Positions 52,080-60,784 are shown, numbered from the stretch's first letter. The stretch: 64,000 bases of DNA from DASSTY01 sp035760645 (GCA_035760645.1 DASTSO010000024.1:62001-126000), one strand, 5' to 3'. Notes: generated by a model not told the origin, from the letters alone. Program-made: numbers and translations.

Positions 52080-53505
52080 AGCCGGCCGCGACCATGCCGT
52101 GCGCCCCGCCGGGGACGCCGATCTCGGTCATCTTGCGCAGGTCCAGCACCTCGTCAGCCTGCTCGGCGGGGAGGACGTGGTCGCGCTTGACGAGGTCGCG
52201 GATGAGGACCCCCTCCTTGACCGACTGTTTGCTCAGCTCGGCGGCCTTCGTGTAGCCGATGTGCGGCATGAGCGCCGTGGCGAGCGCGGCGGAGCGCTCG
52301 ACCCAGTAGGCGCACATCGCCTCGTTGGCCTGGATCCCCTTCACGGTGCGCTCGGTGAGCGTCGTCGCGGCGTTGGTGAGGATCTGCATCGAGAGCAGCA
52401 GGTTGTGGGCGATGACGGGCATCATCACGTTGAGCTCGAGCTGCCCGTGCTCGCTCGCGATGGCCACCGTGGTGTCGCAGCCCATCACCTGGAAGCAGAC
52501 CTGGTTGACCATCTCGGGGATCGACGGATTGATCTTCCCCGGCATGATCGAGCTGCCCGGCTGGACCGCGGGCAGCGTGATCTCGTCGATGCCGGTGCGC
52601 GGGCCCATGACCATGAGCCGCAGGTCGCTGGCGATCTTGCTGAGGTCGATGGCGAGGCCGCGCAGCGTGGCGCTGAAGGCCGCCGCGTCGCCCATGCTCT
52701 GCATGAGCTGGATGCGGTCCTGGCCGACCCGGAGGTCGAGTCCCGTGATCTGCTTGAGGTGCTTGTTCATGAGCGCGGGGTACTCCCGCTCCACCGTCAC
52801 CCCGGTGCCCACCGCGCTGCCGCCGATGCCGAGGTCGCGCAGGTAGTCGGCCGCTTCCCGTACGCGCCGGAGCGCGCGGTCCATCGAGCCGGCGTAGGCC
52901 GTGAACTCCTGCCCGAGCCGGATCGGCATCGCGTCCTGCAGGTGGGTGCGCCCCGCCTTGACGATGTGGTCGAACTCCTTCCCCTTCGCCGCGAGCGCGT
53001 CGCGCAGCCCCTCGAACGCCTGAACGAGCGCGGGCAGCTGCGCCAGCGCCGAGAGGCGGATGTTCGTCGGGATCGTGTCGTTGGTGGACTGCGCCATGTT
53101 GACGTGATCGTTCGGATGCACCGGCTTGTACTCGCCGCGCTTCCCGCCGAGGAGCTCGTTGGCGCGGTTCGCCAGCACCTCGTTCACGTTCATGTTGTGG
53201 CTCGTGCCGGCACCCGCCTGGTAGGGGTCGACGACGAACTGCGCGTCGTGCCGGTGGGCGAGGACCTCGTCGGCGGCCTGGACGATGGCGTCGGCGAGCT
53301 TGGCGTCGAGCCGGCCGGTCTCCTTGTGCGTGAGCGCGGCGGCCTTCTTGATCCACACCTGCGACTGGACGAACGGCCAGAGCGGCTTCAGCCCGCTGAT
53401 CGGGAAGTTCTCCAGCGCGCGCACGGTCTGGATGCCGTAGAGGGCATCGGCGGGAACGGGCTTCTCGCCGAGGGGGTCCTTTTCGAGTCGAGTGTTCGTG
53501 GTCAT
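52078..53505 (-). CDS. aspA: Aspartate ammonia-lyase
   Basis: The 475-residue enzyme of the fumarase/aspartase superfamily deaminates L-aspartate to fumarate. It starts with the aspartase-type DPLGEKPVPADALYGIQT and has QAGAGTSHNMNVNEVLANR, the TNDTIPTNIRL segment and the signature loop GSSIMPGKINPS. It is favoured over class II fumarase by the N-terminal sequence. Length is typical. It lies downstream of a UPF0104 gene with a 49-base gap. Confidence 0.88.
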   Translation of the reverse strand: MTTNTRLEKDPLGEKPVPADALYGIQTVRALENFPISGLKPLWPFVQSQVWIKKAAALTHKETGRLDAKLADAIVQAADEVLAHRHDAQFVVDPYQAGAGTSHNMNVNEVLANRANELLGGKRGEYKPVHPNDHVNMAQSTNDTIPTNIRLSALAQLPALVQAFEGLRDALAAKGKEFDHIVKAGRTHLQDAMPIRLGQEFTAYAGSMDRALRRVREAADYLRDLGIGGSAVGTGVTVEREYPALMNKHLKQITGLDLRVGQDRIQLMQSMGDAAAFSATLRGLAIDLSKIASDLRLMVMGPRTGIDEITLPAVQPGSSIMPGKINPSIPEMVNQVCFQVMGCDTTVAIASEHGQLELNVMMPVIAHNLLLSMQILTNAATTLTERTVKGIQANEAMCAYWVERSAALATALMPHIGYTKAAELSKQSVKEGVLIRDLVKRDHVLPAEQADEVLDLRKMTEIGVPGGAHGMVAAG

Positions 53506-53554
53506 CGTCGGCTGCTTGGGCTGCGGGGAACGGGTGCGGGGGTCGGGTCCAATA

Positions 53555-54448
53555 CTACCGGTGTTGGTCGGAAAAGGCGATCGCCTGCTCGGTGCGACGG
53601 AAGATCTTCCGCACGATCCCCCAGCCGTAGTAGCGCACCGCGAGCGCGAGGCCGAGGACGACGCCGACGCCGTTGGTGTAGACGCGCCAGAGGAGGAGGA
53701 TCAGGTGCTCGTCGCCGCCGAGATTGCCGGCGGCGCCGCCCAGGAAGCCGAGGTCCACGGCGCCGGCGCCCGACGGCGTCGGCAGGACGAGCTGGCTGTA
53801 GAGGAGCGCGAAGGAGCCGAACCAGAGCGGGCCCATCGGCGGCGGGTCGGGCAGCGTCATCGCGAGCACCGGCAGGATGGCCACGCGCGTGACCAGATCG
53901 ATGAGCGACATCGGCACGCTGGCCACGAGCGGCCAGGCGGGCATGCGGCGCCAGTAGACGCGGGCGCGCTTGACCGGCCGCTGGATCTGGCGCACCGCGG
54001 GATGCGTGAGCCGGCGCGCGAGGAGCCAGGCGAGGAGGCTCACCACCGCGACCACGACGAGCCAGGGCCAGGCCCGCGCGGCGGCCCGCACGAGGCTGGG
54101 GCCCGCCATCGCCCACCAGTCGCCGGAGTAGCGCCAGGCGAGCCAGCCCGCGCCGACGATCACGACCGGCCACGAGGCGAGGACCTCGAAGCTGATCGCG
54201 ACGAACGCCGCGGGCGCGGGGACGCCGCAGCGCAGGATGCCGGCGAGCCGGGCCGGCTCGCCGCCCAGGCGCATCGGCGTGACCGCGCAGGCGCCCTCGC
54301 CGAAGGCGTTCAGCACGACACCGTCCCAGGTGCTGATCCGGTGGCCGAGCCCCTGCAGGATCCACTTGATGCGCCAGGCGCGCGCCAGGAAGTCGAGCGC
54401 CAGGAGGGCGATGCAGAGGAGCTGGGCCTCGACGAATCCGAGATGCAC
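53555..54448 (-). CDS. UPF0104/LPG-synthase-type integral membrane protein
   Basis: The 297-residue polytopic protein has about seven hydrophobic segments. It contains the lysylphosphatidylglycerol-synthase membrane-domain signature: NAFGEGACAVTPMRLGGEPARL and the PTPSGAGAVDLGFL loop. The soluble aminoacyl-transferase domain of MprF is absent. Such stand-alone proteins are proposed lipid flippases or anchors in envelope glycolipid synthesis, and the neighbouring GT4 gene supports this. The GTG at 54448 follows the glycosyltransferase stop by 6 bases. Confidence 0.82.
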   Translation of the reverse strand: MHLGFVEAQLLCIALLALDFLARAWRIKWILQGLGHRISTWDGVVLNAFGEGACAVTPMRLGGEPARLAGILRCGVPAPAAFVAISFEVLASWPVVIVGAGWLAWRYSGDWWAMAGPSLVRAAARAWPWLVVVAVVSLLAWLLARRLTHPAVRQIQRPVKRARVYWRRMPAWPLVASVPMSLIDLVTRVAILPVLAMTLPDPPPMGPLWFGSFALLYSQLVLPTPSGAGAVDLGFLGGAAGNLGGDEHLILLLWRVYTNGVGVVLGLALAVRYYGWGIVRKIFRRTEQAIAFSDQHR

Positions 54449-54454
54449 GGCCGC

Positions 54455-55714
54455 TCAGCCCTGTCCCGCCACGCGGCGATAGGCGTCGAAGATCCGCTCG
54501 AGGGCGAGCGGCCACGCATGGTGCCGCTCGGCGTGGGCGCGCGCGCGCAGGCCCAGGGCCGCGAGATCGCGCCCGAGGAGCGCGACCGCCGTCTCGGCGA
54601 GCGCGGCGGCGTCGCCATCGGGGTAGAGGTCGCCGGCCCCGCTCTGGCGCACCTGCTCGGGCACGCCGCCCCGGTCCACCGAGAGCACGGGGAGCCCGCT
54701 CGCCATCGCCTCGAGCGCGGCGAGGCCGAAGGTCTCGTTGGGTCCGGCGGCCACGTAGAGATCGGCGGCGGCGAGCAGATCGGCGAGCGCCGCCCGGTCG
54801 GTGGCGAACGGGAGCCAGTGCACCTGGCTGGCGCCGGGCTGCGCCTGGAACCAGCGCCGCGACGGTCCGTCCCCGATCAGCGCGAGCTGTGCGCCGGTGC
54901 GGCGCGCCACCGCGGGCCAGGCACGCAGCAGCACCTCGAGCCGCTTCTCGCGCGCGAAGCGGCCCGCGAAGACGGCGAGCGGCGCGTCCGGGTCGAGCCC
55001 GTGCCGCGCGCGCGTCGCGGCGCGGGCCGCCGCGCGTGTGGGATGGAAGAGGTCCACGTCCACGCCGAGCGGCACGCGCAGCGCGTTGTCCACGCCGTGG
55101 CGCGCGAGCTCTTCCGCGACGAAGTCGGAAGCGACGAGCACGGCGCGGAAGAGCCGGCTCACCCGCCGCACGTAGGCCCACGCCGCGGCGTGCGCCGCGC
55201 GGCGCCCGCCGCTCCGCTCGGGCTGCGGCGCGACCAGGTGCGGCACATTGCCGTGGTAGAACCACACCATCGGCACGCCGAGGCCGCGGTTCACGTGATG
55301 CGTGGTCCAGGGCACGAGGAACGGGCTCCCGACCTCGATGAGGTCGGGACGCTCGTGCTCGAGGATCCGTCGCATCGTGCGGGGCGCCCAGAGAAAGCGG
55401 TAGGGATGCTGCGTCGGGATGCGCGCGCCGCGCAGGCGGTAGCAGCGCACGCCGTCGCCGTCGATCAGTCCGTCACGCTCGCCGGGGATCGCGATCGTCT
55501 GCCGGAGCTCGGGGTGCGCCGCGACGTACGCGGCCTTCTGCAGCAGGTAGGTGCGCACGCCGCCCGTGGTGGGGCCGAAGTACTTCGTGACGTCGAGCAG
55601 CCCGAAGCGCGCCTCCGGGCGCTGGCGCGGCGGGAACGGCGTCGGCCACGGACGGCCGCCGGCGTCGATCGCCGCGGCGAGCGTCTCCCGGTCGAGGGCG
55701 TCGCGGTCGGGCAC
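54455..55714 (-). CDS. Family 4 glycosyltransferase
   Basis: The 419-residue GT-B enzyme has an N-terminal acceptor domain with GPTTGGVRTYLL. Its C-terminal donor domain has FAGRFAREKRLEVLLRAW and the nucleotide-sugar Glu motif ETFGLAALEAMASGLPVL. GT4 enzymes retain the anomeric centre; many are mannosyl- or glucosyltransferases acting on lipids. The start is uncertain: GTG at 55714 is used, and a TTG at 55732 that overlaps the preceding stop is possible. The adjacent UPF0104 gene suggests glycolipid synthesis. Confidence 0.85.
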   Translation of the reverse strand: MPDRDALDRETLAAAIDAGGRPWPTPFPPRQRPEARFGLLDVTKYFGPTTGGVRTYLLQKAAYVAAHPELRQTIAIPGERDGLIDGDGVRCYRLRGARIPTQHPYRFLWAPRTMRRILEHERPDLIEVGSPFLVPWTTHHVNRGLGVPMVWFYHGNVPHLVAPQPERSGGRRAAHAAAWAYVRRVSRLFRAVLVASDFVAEELARHGVDNALRVPLGVDVDLFHPTRAAARAATRARHGLDPDAPLAVFAGRFAREKRLEVLLRAWPAVARRTGAQLALIGDGPSRRWFQAQPGASQVHWLPFATDRAALADLLAAADLYVAAGPNETFGLAALEAMASGLPVLSVDRGGVPEQVRQSGAGDLYPDGDAAALAETAVALLGRDLAALGLRARAHAERHHAWPLALERIFDAYRRVAGQG

Positions 55715-55728
55715 CGAGCCGGCTGTCG

Positions 55729-55956
55729 TCAATCGGAGCAGTCGCCGAGCGGGTAGACGGTCCCGCAGTTCCGGCATGGATTCTTGCACCCCATCGCGCG
55801 CGAGGTGACGGGGTGGCCGCAGCGCTGGCACGTGGGCGGAACGGCGGGACGGCGGGACGGCGGGAGGTCCGCTCCGGTGCGTGGAGCTACTCCCTGCGAG
55901 GAGGCCACCTCCCGGCGTCCCGCCTCTCCCGCCGTCCCGCCCTCAGCCGAGCCCAT
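55729..55956 (-). CDS. Small zinc-ribbon protein, start uncertain
   Basis: The C-terminal 35 residues are convincing protein: PTCQRCGHPVTSRAMGCKNP then CRNCGTVYPLGDCSD, with Cys pairs 43/46 and 61/64 plus Cys57 and Cys72. With the ATG at 55956 the protein has 75 residues, but positions 5-42 are low-complexity and coincide with GC-rich repeats. GTG at residue 17 or an internal ATG at residue 55 are alternatives. The function is unknown. It overlaps the metallo-hydrolase by 14 bases and abuts the glycosyltransferase. Confidence 0.5.
   Translation of the reverse strand: MGSAEGGTAGEAGRREVASSQGVAPRTGADLPPSRRPAVPPTCQRCGHPVTSRAMGCKNPCRNCGTVYPLGDCSD
55851..55924. repeat. Imperfect inverted repeat built from an 8-base GC-rich unit
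   Basis: 55851-55868 and 55907-55924 are inverted with 17 of 18 matches. The flanks extend the similarity, because tandem GGCGGGAC units run from 55843 and the same 15-mer is inverted at 55927-55941. The 15-mer recurs at 62818-62832. Confidence 0.75.
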
Positions 55957-56599
55957 ACGCCCCGGTGAGGAACGGATTCGTCGTGCGCTCGGTGCCGATC
56001 GTGGTGTCGGGGCCGTGGCCGCTGTGGACGATGGTGGCGTCGGGGAGCGAGAGGAGCTGCTCGCGGATCGAGCGCAGCAGCGTCGCCGGGTCGCCGCCGG
56101 GGAGGTCGGTCCGGCCGACCGAGCCGGCGAAGAGGACGTCGCCGGCGAAGACGCGGCCGTGGCCGACGAACGCCACGCTGCCGGGCGAGTGGCCCGGCGC
56201 GTGCCGCACCTCGAACTCGTACGCGCCGACGCGCACCCGCTGCCCGTGCGCGAGCTCGCCATCGGGCGCGGGCGGCACGGCGAGCGGCCGCCCGACCCAC
56301 GCGCCGAACTGCGGCAGCGCGTCGTAGATCGGCCGGTCGGCCGGGTGCAGATGCACCGGCACGCCGGTCGCGTCCTTCACGGCTTGGACGCCGAGCACGT
56401 GGTCGACGTGGGCGTGGGTGAGCCAGACCGCGGTCAGCGTCCAGCCGCGGCGCGCGAGCTCGGCGAGGAAGCGCTCGGCCTCCTCGCCCGGGTCGACCAT
56501 GACCGCCTCGCGTGTGGCGGGATCGGCGACGAGGTAGCAGTTCTGGACGAACTGCCCGTTCGGAATCCGGACGACGACCGGGCCCTGCTCAGCCGACAC
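55943..56599 (-). CDS. Metallo-beta-lactamase-fold hydrolase (glyoxalase II-like)
   Basis: The 218-residue hydrolase has the dinuclear zinc motif THAHVDH (His62, His64, Asp66, His67), HAPGHSPGSVAF, FAGDVLFAGSVGRTDLPGG and a C-terminal GHGPDTTIG. The family includes hydroxyacylglutathione hydrolase and persulfide dioxygenase. The compact length and NCYLV start fit the glyoxalase-II-like group. The GTG at 56599 overlaps the end of trxB by 11 bases, so it may act in thiol metabolism (inference). Confidence 0.88.
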   Translation of the reverse strand: MSAEQGPVVVRIPNGQFVQNCYLVADPATREAVMVDPGEEAERFLAELARRGWTLTAVWLTHAHVDHVLGVQAVKDATGVPVHLHPADRPIYDALPQFGAWVGRPLAVPPAPDGELAHGQRVRVGAYEFEVRHAPGHSPGSVAFVGHGRVFAGDVLFAGSVGRTDLPGGDPATLLRSIREQLLSLPDATIVHSGHGPDTTIGTERTTNPFLTGAYGLG

Positions 56600-57551
56600 C
56601 AGCCCCCGTCCTCCGGTCCGCGAGGTCGCTGAGATACTTCTCGACCGCGATCGCGGCGGTCGTCGCGTCGCCCACGGCGGTCGTGACCTGGCGGGTGAGC
56701 TGCACGCGGAGGTCGCCCGCGGCGAAGAGGCCGGGGATCGACGTCATCATCCGCTCGTCGGTGACGATGTACCCCGCCGCATCGTGCGCGAAGTGGCCGT
56801 TGACGAGATAGCTGTTCGGCTGGAAGCCGATGAAGATGAAGCAGCCGGTGGCCGCGAGCGTCGAGTTGTCGCCGGTGACGGTGTCCTGCATGTGCACCGT
56901 GTGCAGCCCGCTCGGGCCGCCGTCGAGCGCGGTGGCGACCTTGTTCCAGATCACCTCGATCTTCGGATTGGCGAAGAGCCGCTCCTGGAGGATCTTCGAG
57001 GCCCGCAGCTCGTCGCGGCGGTGGATGAGGTAGACCTTCGCCGCGTAGCGCGTGAGGTAGTCGGCCTCCTCGACCGCGGCGTCGCCGCCGCCGACCACGG
57101 CGATCACCTCGTTGCGGAAGAAGGCGCCGTCGCAGACCGCGCAGTAGGACACGCCCCGCCCCGCGTACTCGAGCTCGCCGGGGATGCCGAGCTTGTTCGG
57201 GGTGCCGCCGGCGGTGAGGATCACGGCGGGCGCCTCGTAGAGGTTGCCGAGCGAGGTGACGACCTCGAAGAGACCGTCGGGGCGGCGGGTGATCGACTCG
57301 ACGTTCTCCTGGCGGATCTCGGCGCCGAACTCCCGGGCATGCTCCGTCATCCGCTCGGCGAGCTCGCGGCCCTTGATCTTGCCGAAGCCCGGGTAGTCCT
57401 CGATCCACTCGGTGTTGAGCAGCTCGCCGCCCGGCATCCCCCGCTCGAGCAGCACCGCGCGCAGCATGCCGCGCCCCGCGTACATGGCCGCGCACAGCCC
57501 GGCCGGCCCGCCGCCGACGATGATCACCTGGTACTCGAACCGCTCGCTCAT
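56589..57551 (-). CDS. trxB: Thioredoxin-disulfide reductase
   Basis: The 320-residue FAD/NADPH enzyme has GGGPAGLCAAMYAGRG (FAD), the redox-active CAVC at 137-140, GGGDAAVEEADYL (NADPH) and SIPGLFAAGDLR. It reduces thioredoxin. Some low-Mr homologues use ferredoxin or other partners, but the NADPH motif argues for the classical form. It heads a trxB-hydrolase-ribbon-GT-UPF0104-aspA series with tight junctions. Confidence 0.94.
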   Translation of the reverse strand: MSERFEYQVIIVGGGPAGLCAAMYAGRGMLRAVLLERGMPGGELLNTEWIEDYPGFGKIKGRELAERMTEHAREFGAEIRQENVESITRRPDGLFEVVTSLGNLYEAPAVILTAGGTPNKLGIPGELEYAGRGVSYCAVCDGAFFRNEVIAVVGGGDAAVEEADYLTRYAAKVYLIHRRDELRASKILQERLFANPKIEVIWNKVATALDGGPSGLHTVHMQDTVTGDNSTLAATGCFIFIGFQPNSYLVNGHFAHDAAGYIVTDERMMTSIPGLFAAGDLRVQLTRQVTTAVGDATTAAIAVEKYLSDLADRRTGAGVG

Positions 57552-57595
57552 GCAGGTCCCCGGAGTGAATCGGATGGTGGATCCAGCGTGTTCGG

Positions 57596-57601
57596 AATAT
57601 A
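57596..57601 (-). promoter_or_regulatory. Putative -10 of trxB
   Basis: TATATT on the minus strand lies 44 bases before the ATG. Just upstream, a GGCGCCT/AGGCGCC palindrome spans the stop of the previous gene. No good -35 is seen. Confidence 0.45.
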
Positions 57602-57611
57602 AACCGGCGCC

Positions 57612-58370
57612 TCAGGCGCCCAGATGCAGCAGGCTCACCGCCCCGTGGCATGCCGACACCGTGCCGACGACGACGTCCACCGCCGTGCCCGCGGCCCCCG
57701 CCTCGGCGACGAGCGCCTCGCCCGCCTCGACCGTGGCGGCGTCGAACATGCCGACGCCGTGCACGCGGTGGCGGCAGGTGAAGAGCACGGGGCCGGCCGC
57801 GGGGCGCCGGCGCGCGAGGCGCGCCGTGAGCCGCTCGAGCGCCTCGTCCATCTCCCACGTGCGCGGCGCGTGGATCATCGGGCAGGTGGGCGGCTCGATG
57901 CAGTGCACCGGGCAGAGCCAGTCGGCAAAGGAGACGTAGCGCGTGCCGTCGGGCCCCAGCGCGTCGTACGGCGTGCCGGCCTCGACGTCCACCGGCCGCA
58001 CCTCGATCGGCCGGCCCGGCCAGCGCGCGCGGGCGCGGCGCACGAGCCACTCGAACATGAGGTGCGGCATGAGCGGCGACGGCACGATCGCGTCGGGCGC
58101 GGCGGGGTCGCGCGGCGCGCCCCGGCCCAGCCAGCCGTCGAAGAACTCGCCCCAGTCGGCGACGACGAGCTCGCGATCCTCGCCCGGGCCGAGCTCGACG
58201 GCGGCGCGGCAGCGCGGATCGCGGTCCACGACGAGGAGCCGGCGGTAGACGGCCTTGCCGAGCGCGCGGGCGCGGCCGAGCTGCGTGGCGTAGAACGTCC
58301 CGTAGCAGCCGCCGCCCACCACGACCACGTCGCCCAGGGCGACGACGGGCTCAGCGGAGGCGGCGGCCAC
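57612..58370 (-). CDS. Unrecognised Cys/His-rich protein with Rossmann-like N-terminus
   Basis: I do not recognise this 252-residue protein. Residues 13-24 (DVVVVGGGCYGT) look like a dinucleotide-binding turn, followed by YRRLLVVDRDPRCRAAVEL, a plausible second strand with an acidic end. A striking cluster lies at 153-167: Cys153, His156, Cys157, Cys163, His167 (WLCPVHCIEPPTCPMIH). Further pairs are Cys199/His201/His204 and Cys241/His242. These could bind metal or an Fe-S cluster. No signal peptide or membrane helix is seen. The GTG at 58370 overlaps the SDR stop by 20 bases. Redox function is a guess. Confidence 0.7.
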   Translation of the reverse strand: MAAASAEPVVALGDVVVVGGGCYGTFYATQLGRARALGKAVYRRLLVVDRDPRCRAAVELGPGEDRELVVADWGEFFDGWLGRGAPRDPAAPDAIVPSPLMPHLMFEWLVRRARARWPGRPIEVRPVDVEAGTPYDALGPDGTRYVSFADWLCPVHCIEPPTCPMIHAPRTWEMDEALERLTARLARRRPAAGPVLFTCRHRVHGVGMFDAATVEAGEALVAEAGAAGTAVDVVVGTVSACHGAVSLLHLGA

Positions 58371-59082
58371 CGTCCACCACCAGGGTCTCGCCGGTCACGT
58401 AGTCGCCGTGCTCGAGCAGGTAGAGCACCGCCTGCACCGCGTCCTCCGGCGTGCCGAGCCGGCCGAGGGGGGTGGCGCGCGCGAGGCGCTCGCGGGCGGC
58501 CGCGTCGTAGTCGTCGGGAACGAGCACCGCGCCGGGCGCCACCGCGTTCACGGTCACCTCGGGGGCGAGCGCGCGCGCGAGCACCTCGGTGAGCATCACG
58601 ACGCCGGCCTTGCTCACCGAGTGCGCGGCGAAGCCGGGCCAGGGCTCGAGCCCGCTGAGATCGGCGAGGTTCACCACCTTGCCCTGCGCGCGGCGGAGCG
58701 CGGGCGCGGCGCCCTGCGTCACGAAGAAGACGCTCCGCAGGTTGAGGTCGAGGATCGCATCGAACTGCGCGATCGTCGTCTCCTCGAAGGCGAGCTTGTG
58801 CATGACGGCGGCCGAATTGACGAGCACGTCGAGCGCCCCGAAGCGCTCGACGACCCGCGCCGCGAGCGCCCGCGCCGCCTCGGCGTCGGTGAGGTCGGCC
58901 TCGAAGCACTCGGCCTCGCCGCCCGCGGCCCGCACCGCCGCGCGCAGCGCCTCGGCGCCCTCCGCGGAGGCGTTGTAGTGGATGGCGAGCCGCACCCCGC
59001 GCGCGGCGAGCGCCGCGGCGATCGCGCGGCCCAGCCGGCGGCCGGCGCCGGTGACGAGCGCGACGCGACCGCGGAGCTCCAT
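58351..59082 (-). CDS. SDR-family protein, pteridine-reductase-like, with His in place of catalytic Tyr
   Basis: A 243-residue classical SDR. Its cofactor motif TGAGRRLGRAIA (11-22) matches the TGx3RxG form of pteridine reductase/FolM-type enzymes that use NADPH. NSAAVMHKL and the Asn/Ser elements are present, but the active-site segment reads FAAHSVSKAGVV, with His where Tyr of YxxxK is expected. Either chemistry is altered or the enzyme is inactive. The ATG overlaps the upstream SDR stop (TGATG). Confidence 0.82.
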   Translation of the reverse strand: MELRGRVALVTGAGRRLGRAIAAALAARGVRLAIHYNASAEGAEALRAAVRAAGGEAECFEADLTDAEAARALAARVVERFGALDVLVNSAAVMHKLAFEETTIAQFDAILDLNLRSVFFVTQGAAPALRRAQGKVVNLADLSGLEPWPGFAAHSVSKAGVVMLTEVLARALAPEVTVNAVAPGAVLVPDDYDAAARERLARATPLGRLGTPEDAVQAVLYLLEHGDYVTGETLVVDGGRRLR

Positions 59083-59828
59083 CAGACCTTGCCGCGCGTG
59101 ATCGGCATGACGTGGCCCGTGATCCCGCTCGCCGCGTCGCTCGCGAGGAAGAGCACGCCGTCGGCGATCTGCGCCATCTCGACGTAGTGGGCCTCGGGCC
59201 CCGCCTGGCTCACGTTGTCGCCGGTGCGCACCATGCCCGGCGCGATCGCGTTGACCCGGATCCCGCGGTCGAAGAGCTCGACGGCGAGGCTCCGGGTGAA
59301 GCCCGCGACCGCCGCCTTCGCCGCGGTGTAGACGGCCATCTGGCCCGCGGGCTGGACGTAGGCGATCGAGGCGAAGTTCACGATCGCGCCGCGGGTCGCG
59401 GCGAGCGGCTCGACCGCGGCTTGGGAGACGAGGAACGTCGTCTTGAGGTTGATCGCGACCTCGCGGTCGAAGTCGGCGACCGTGGTCCGCTCGATCGGGC
59501 CGTAGGTCGTGAGCCCGCCGGCGACGTTCACGACGACGTCGAGCCGGCCGAAGTGCTTCTGCGCGGTCTCCATCGCGATCGCGGCCGCGTCGGGCTCGGT
59601 GAGGTCGCCGGCGGCGGGGCGCGCCTCGAGGCCCAGCGCGGCCAGCTCGCGCGCCCGCTCGCTCACGGCGACGGCGTTGCGGTCGCAGACGACGAGCTTC
59701 GCCCCGGCCTCGCCGAAGGCGCGGGCGACGGCGTAGCCGATCTGCCCGGGCCGCGCGACGCCGGTGACGAGCACGACCCGGTCGCGGAAGTCGAAGCGGA
59801 TGCCATCGGTGCGGGCGGGCGTCGTCAT
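59082..59828 (-). CDS. SDR-family oxidoreductase
   Basis: The 248-residue classical SDR has VLVTGVARPGQIGYAVARAF (cofactor), NVAGGLTTYG, catalytic Ser in NFASIAYV and Tyr-x3-Lys in YTAAKAAVAGF, and NAIAPGMVRTG. It resembles 3-oxoacyl-ACP reductase-like or benzil-type SDRs; the substrate cannot be set. The ATG at 59828 has GAGG 6 bases upstream. It is followed directly by the second SDR. Confidence 0.88.
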   Translation of the reverse strand: MTTPARTDGIRFDFRDRVVLVTGVARPGQIGYAVARAFGEAGAKLVVCDRNAVAVSERARELAALGLEARPAAGDLTEPDAAAIAMETAQKHFGRLDVVVNVAGGLTTYGPIERTTVADFDREVAINLKTTFLVSQAAVEPLAATRGAIVNFASIAYVQPAGQMAVYTAAKAAVAGFTRSLAVELFDRGIRVNAIAPGMVRTGDNVSQAGPEAHYVEMAQIADGVLFLASDAASGITGHVMPITRGKV

Positions 59829-59875
59829 GGAGACCTCGTGCGGAGTCGGGCGGAGTGAGGCGGAGTGCCGCGGGC

Positions 59876-60784
59876 TCAGGCGGGGCGCGCGGCCTCGAGC
59901 TGCGCGAGCCACTCGAGCGGCACCTGCTGCGCGCCGATCGTCGCGTGCTCGCGGTCGCCGGCGTCCTCGGGGGCACGCTCGCCGTGCCAGTCGGAGCCGC
60001 CGGTGCGGCGCAGGTTCAGCGCGAGCGCCAGATCGGTGAGCCGGGCGCGGGTGTCGGGGTCGTGGCTCGGGTGGCGGGTCTCGACGGCGTCGAGGCCCTC
60101 GGCCTTGAGCCGCTCGAGCGCGCCGCGCGTACCGCGGTCCTTGAGGTGCGCGGCCGAGACGACGCCGCCCAGCCGGTGCACCAGCGCCGCCACCTCGGCG
60201 AAGGGCGGCAGCGCCTTCTCGACGAACGCCGGGCGGCCCCGGCCCAGGTAGCGGTCGAAGGCGTCCTGGACGTCGCGCGCCGCGCCCTGGCGCACCAGCG
60301 CCCGCGCCACGTGCGGGCGGCCGATCGCGCCGCCGCCCGCCGCGGCGAGGACCTGGTCGAAGTCCAGCACGACGCCGGCGGCGCGCACCTTGTCGACCAT
60401 CGCGCGGCCGCGCCGCTCGCGGTCGATGCGGCAGCGGACGAGGAAGCTCTCGAGCTCGTCCGACGCGGCCGGGAGGAAGTAGCCGAGGAGGTGCATCTCG
60501 CCCCAGGAGACGGCGACCGAGAACTCGCAGCCCGCCACCACCCGCACCCCCAAACGCGCGCCGGCCGCGAGCGCGGCCGGCAGACCCGCCACCGTGTCGT
60601 GGTCGGTCAGGGCCACCGCGGCGAGCCCCGCGGCCGCGGCCGCCTCGATCACGCGCTCGGGCGGGAGCGTCCCGTCGGAGGCGGTCGAGTGCACGTGCAG
60701 GTCGACGGTGGCGCCCGAGGCCCCCCCCGCGGCCGTGCCGGGGTCGCCGCTCAGCGCCGGTACCCCAGCTCGGGCGACGTCCAC
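59876..60784 (-). CDS. PHP-domain phosphoesterase (TrpH/YciV-like)
   Basis: The roughly 302-residue PHP-domain enzyme has metal motifs DLHVHSTASDG, LTDHDTVAGL, EFSV, the central IGRPHVARALV and C-terminal GSDWHGE. Relatives hydrolyse 3',5'-nucleoside bisphosphates or short 5'-phosphorylated RNA/DNA. The start is unclear: GTG at 60784 is the best in-frame choice and overlaps the preceding gene by 34 bases, but has no ribosome site. An 8-G run lies just before the first catalytic strand. Confidence 0.85.
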   Translation of the reverse strand: MDVARAGVPALSGDPGTAAGGASGATVDLHVHSTASDGTLPPERVIEAAAAAGLAAVALTDHDTVAGLPAALAAGARLGVRVVAGCEFSVAVSWGEMHLLGYFLPAASDELESFLVRCRIDRERRGRAMVDKVRAAGVVLDFDQVLAAAGGGAIGRPHVARALVRQGAARDVQDAFDRYLGRGRPAFVEKALPPFAEVAALVHRLGGVVSAAHLKDRGTRGALERLKAEGLDAVETRHPSHDPDTRARLTDLALALNLRRTGGSDWHGERAPEDAGDREHATIGAQQVPLEWLAQLEAARPA

